Of a DNA stretch of 64,000 nt, positions 60,630 through 64,000 are shown piece after piece. Below the pieces are notes generated by a model, which ran no database searches, had not been told where the DNA came from, and saw only the letters and a list, made by a program, of their open reading frames with translations. Source of the DNA: Adenanthera pavonina (taxonomy: Eukaryota > Streptophyta > Magnoliopsida > Fabales > Fabaceae); assembly GCA_026686845.1 (NCBI GenBank), contig JAIVEN010000021.1:10496001-10560000 (forward strand). Direction: 5' to 3'. A program made the translations under genes and the position numbers. Numbering within the stretch: position 1 is the first letter of the stretch; the number at the start of each line of letters is the position of its first letter.

Positions 60630-61540
60630 GTATATTAGTTGCTAGTCGGGGTTGATTCTCATGAGTTGAGGTGTCTTCTGTATTTCCAGGCTGTTTCGTT
60701 GTTCCTTCTGCTTTCTGTATTGACTGTGTTACTAAAGTCTTAAAGAAGTCTTCAGAGTCAATATCCCGATCTTTGCAACATAATGCATTTTGCACTGCTC
60801 CAAAGTTTCCTCGAGGGTACGGAATTGGGGTTCTTATTTTAGTATAATTAAATTTAAAATTTCTGTGATCAATATATCTATCCATCATCATATATAATAA
60901 AATTTATAATGTTGTACTTTTCAAGTCCCCAACAAGGTGGGGGAAATTTTATCTAGTTATAGAAGTATTTGTCTCTAATTTATTTAGAAAGAAATAAAAA
61001 ATAAATTATATATATGATTATTTTTGTGCATTTTTTAACAACTTTTTCTTATGCTTTTCTATACCTAAATTTTTATTAAAACATGTGTTACTGATTTTTG
61101 TGTCATGGTATATCTAAATTGTTAAGTTCTAATTGAAATTGTCCGAAGAACTGCGCAGATCAAATAATCTTTTATACCCAAGTTATTATGAACCTAAATT
61201 AAGGATATAATTATTGAGAATTAAGTTTTTATTGTTGAGAACATTCTTAAGTTCTAATTCGTATTCCTTTTAAAGTCATTAATTATTGAGAATTTTTGTT
61301 GGTCTGAACTAATTGTTGAGAATTGATAGTTCGTCCAGAAGCATTAAGGAATAAAATTTTAGTATTCTGATAAAAATTATAATTTTTTTTTAAAAAATTA
61401 TTATAATTTTTAAATTAAAAATAGCGTTGAAATTGAAAATAAGTGCAAAAAAATTACCACTTGTGGTTGTGGCTTCTATATCTGAATGAGATAGTCTGTG
61501 CCGTGCTGCTGCTGAAGGGGGGAGATACTCTCAGATTGGT
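60630..61540. other. Spacer between EMB514 and the DYW-PPR gene
   Basis: EMB514 3'UTR for roughly the first 250 bases, then A+T-rich sequence and the PPR promoter. No further gene is seen. Confidence 0.5.
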
Positions 61541-61548
61541 CGGCGGCG

Positions 61549-63480
61549 ATGTTACTCACCCATCTTCCCCTTCACCGCTTCGTCCATGCTGCTTCCAATC
61601 TCCATTTCTATCATACTCTTCCCCTTCTTCACACTTCTCAACCCCAGCAGCAATACCCACCCAATACTCCAACCCAAACGTCGCCTTATCTTCACCACCA
61701 TCAAAATCAACCAAAACTCATCTCAGTCTCTCCCACTCACTCCCACAAACAACTCGTGATTTCTGCATTAAAATCTACTACCCACAAGACCCACTTTCTT
61801 CAAATTCACGCTCTCATTGTCTGTACATCCCTCCTTCAAGACCCTGCGATTTCCCTTCCCTTCTTGTCCCGTGTAGCTCTCTGGGGTCCCTTTCAAGACC
61901 CCACATATTCCCGCCGTTTCTTTGACCAAATAACCAACCCTTTGATTTCTCATTACAACACCATGATCAGGGCATACTCTATGAGCTGTTCCCCTGAACA
62001 AGGTCTCTATTTATATCGAGATATGAGAAGACGTGGCATTCTTCCTGACCCATTGTCCTCTTCATTTGCCGTCAAATCTTGCATTAAGGTTCTTCATCTT
62101 CTTGGTGGGGTTCAGGTTCATGGATGTATCTTGAAAGACGGGAAACTATCGGATAGCCTTTTGCTCACGACGCTCATGGACTTGTACTCGCATTGTGAGG
62201 AATTGGATGACGCATGGAAACTGTTTGATGAGATGCCTCAGAGAGATACTGTTGCTTGGAACGTCATGATTTCTTGCTGCATTCGAAATAATAGGACACG
62301 GGATGCTTTGAGGTTGTTCGATGTTATGCATAGTGAAAGCCATAGATGCGAACCTGATGATGTTACGTGTTTACTCCTGCTTCAAGCTTGCGCCCATTTG
62401 AATGCTTTGGAATTCGGGGAACGAATTCACAATTACATTACAGAACACGGCTATGGTGGGTCTCGTCGTTTGTCTAATTCTCTCATATCCATGTATTCTC
62501 GATGTGGTTGTTTGGACAAGGCTTATCAGGTATTTATGGCGACAGACAATAAAAATGTGATTTCATGGAGTGCACTGATCTCTGGTTTGGCAATGAATGG
62601 ATATGGGAAACAAGCTATGGAAGCATTTGAAGAGATGCTGAGAATGGGGATTCAACCGGATGATCAGACATTCACTGGAGTTCTTTCTGCTTGCAGCCAT
62701 TCTGGGTTAATCGATGAGGGAATGTCATTTCTCGAGCGTATGAACAAAGAATTCGGAATAACTCCTAACATTCATCATTATGGATGCATCGTTGATCTCT
62801 TGGGGCGTGCTGGTTTACTTGACCAAGCCTATCAGCTTATCATGTCAATGGAGGTAAAACCAGATTCAAAAATATGGAGGACCTTGCTTGGGGCTTGTAG
62901 AATTCATAGACATGTTGGTCTTGGTGAAAGGGTAATTGAGCATTTGATTGAACTGAAGGCTCAAGAAGCCGGGGATTATGTTTTGCTGCTAAATATCTAT
63001 TCTTCAGCTGGTCACTGGGAGAAGGTAGCCGAAGTGAGAAAACTAATGAAAGAGAAAGCAATCCAAACCACACCTGGTTGCAGCACAATCGAACTGAAAG
63101 GAGAGGTACACGAGTTTGTCATGGATGATGTTTCGCATCTGAGAAAGGTTGAGATCTATGAGATGCTGGGTGAAATCAATCAGCAGTTGAAGATTGCAGG
63201 GTATGCTGCTGATCTATCAGCTGAGTTACATAAGTTGGATGATGGAGAAAAGGAATATGTGCTCTCTTGCCACAGTGAGAAGTTGGCTATCGCATTTGGG
63301 GTTCTTGTAACTCCACCGGGCACAAAACTCAGAGTGGCAAACAATCAACGTATGTGTGTTGATTGTCACAAGTTTCTGAAATATTTTTCCGGAGTCTACA
63401 GCCGTGATGTGATTGTCAGAGATCGTAGTAGGTTCCATCATTTCCGAGGAGGCCAGTGCTCTTGTAGTGATTATTGGTAG
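61549..63480 (+). CDS. DYW-class pentatricopeptide repeat protein
   Basis: An intronless gene of 643 aa beginning at ATG 61549. The N-terminal ~70 residues are His/Ser/Thr-rich without acidic residues, consistent with an organelle transit peptide. PLS-type PPR motifs follow from about 85 to 450 (for example DTVAWNVMISCCIRNNRTRDAL and NVISWSALISGLAMNG). Then come E and E+ motifs and a complete DYW deaminase domain ending CSDYW. The zinc-site signature is intact: HSE at 575-577 and C603-V-D-C606. This is a C-to-U RNA-editing factor able to supply its own catalytic domain. It resembles, from memory, At3g47530, which lies near MYB94 in Arabidopsis and so fits the conserved block. The editing target is unknown. 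Confidence 0.9.
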   Translation: MLLTHLPLHRFVHAASNLHFYHTLPLLHTSQPQQQYPPNTPTQTSPYLHHHQNQPKLISVSPTHSHKQLVISALKSTTHKTHFLQIHALIVCTSLLQDPAISLPFLSRVALWGPFQDPTYSRRFFDQITNPLISHYNTMIRAYSMSCSPEQGLYLYRDMRRRGILPDPLSSSFAVKSCIKVLHLLGGVQVHGCILKDGKLSDSLLLTTLMDLYSHCEELDDAWKLFDEMPQRDTVAWNVMISCCIRNNRTRDALRLFDVMHSESHRCEPDDVTCLLLLQACAHLNALEFGERIHNYITEHGYGGSRRLSNSLISMYSRCGCLDKAYQVFMATDNKNVISWSALISGLAMNGYGKQAMEAFEEMLRMGIQPDDQTFTGVLSACSHSGLIDEGMSFLERMNKEFGITPNIHHYGCIVDLLGRAGLLDQAYQLIMSMEVKPDSKIWRTLLGACRIHRHVGLGERVIEHLIELKAQEAGDYVLLLNIYSSAGHWEKVAEVRKLMKEKAIQTTPGCSTIELKGEVHEFVMDDVSHLRKVEIYEMLGEINQQLKIAGYAADLSAELHKLDDGEKEYVLSCHSEKLAIAFGVLVTPPGTKLRVANNQRMCVDCHKFLKYFSGVYSRDVIVRDRSRFHHFRGGQCSCSDYW

Positions 63481-64000
63481 GGGACATTTTAAGATGTGTT
63501 AAACCAATGGTCAGCAAATGGAAACTTGGAAGCAGGCAAAGATTTATAGTTGATGTCTTCCTTCTTTTTGGACCTGCCAAGTGCCAACCGAAAAAAATTG
63601 ATCCTTTGATGAATATTGAATGATGGCTTGCTTGAAATGCAGCCATGATGCTGTGACCAGCTTATCTGTTTGGTGATGCTCCACGAATGCATTCCACTAC
63701 ACAATTACTAACTGCACTGAGTGAATTGCGAGAAGCTCAGAAATATGTCAATGCTTACCATCTGAATGGTAAGACTTGGTGACAGCATTTTTGAGAAACT
63801 CAGAAAAGTTGTGTAAAAGCTGCACCATGTTCTCTGGGTGACTGGCGGTTTGTAAGGAGTACCAGTCTATCATAAAAAAGAGAAGCATGGCAATGGGGAA
63901 AAGCATTGTTGTCATGATGCCAAATCTTCCTTTTCTTTGAGCAGAGCATGCGCATGCAAGTATGTATGTATCATTCAACTTACTCTTGTTAATTTCACCA
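63481..64000. other. Region downstream of the DYW-PPR gene
   Basis: PPR 3'UTR on the plus strand. On the minus strand, about 63759-63930 could be an exon: an open frame with a hydrophobic stretch (MLFPIAMLLFFMIDWY, then PENMVQLLHNFSEFLKNAVTKSYHS) ends at a good donor (G followed by GTAAGC). I do not recognise the protein, and no full minus-strand gene can be built inside the window. Confidence 0.3.

Noticed and set aside
61443..61925. 160-codon plus-strand frame overlapping the DYW-PPR gene
   Set aside because: Out of frame with a clear PPR protein; Ser/Pro-rich shadow frame.
1..64000. tRNA, rRNA, canonical conserved miRNA precursors, CRISPR arrays
   Set aside because: Read through both strands for tRNA B-box words, common plant miRNA sequences and regular spacer-repeat patterns; none was convincing.

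Overview
This window is nuclear DNA from a flowering plant, probably a eudicot. It is very AT-rich and full of microsatellites. Genes are sparse, with GT-AG introns. The gene families are plant-specific: subgroup-1 R2R3-MYB, mini zinc finger, GASA, CLE, plant PPR editing factors and EMB514/DOMINO1. I see no bacterial, viral or CRISPR features. The species cannot be named from the sequence.

Layout. An R2R3-MYB gene (three exons, 1687-2981) comes first. About 10 kb of MITE-rich DNA follows, then an intronless E-class PPR gene, a likely OTP87 orthologue (13378-16056). Next are a single-exon mini zinc finger (MIF) gene (27466-27708), a decayed GASA6-like gene (42270-42943), a two-exon GT47 exostosin-family glycosyltransferase (46931-48938), and a CLE45-like peptide precursor on the minus strand (49599-49883). 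The last two genes are a two-exon EMB514/DOMINO1 gene (58490-60629) and a DYW-class PPR gene (61549-63480). The gaps hold about eleven Stowaway-like MITEs, three long-inverted-repeat (Mutator-type) MITEs, a PIF/Harbinger-type MITE, a CACTA derivative and a 2.5 kb putative solo LTR. They also hold an RTE-type LINE corpse split by a hAT-type MITE, an orphan RNase H fragment, local duplications, and several tiny poly(T)/poly(A) insertions with target-site duplications.

How the genes relate. They do not form one pathway; the link is ancestral gene order. From memory, Arabidopsis carries OTP87 (At1g74600), MYB31 (At1g74650), MIF1 (At1g74660), GASA6 (At1g74670) and a GT47 gene (At1g74680) together. 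Duplicated Arabidopsis blocks pair MYB30 with MIF2, place MYB94 near PPR At3g47530, and place MYB96 near EMB514. The window looks like a less-fractionated version of that ancestral block in which the GASA member has died. I found no wholly new molecular system. The observations most worth checking are the perfect hairpin over a polyadenylation signal just downstream of the MYB stop codon, the decayed GASA gene in a conserved block, and the micro-insertions with target-site duplications.
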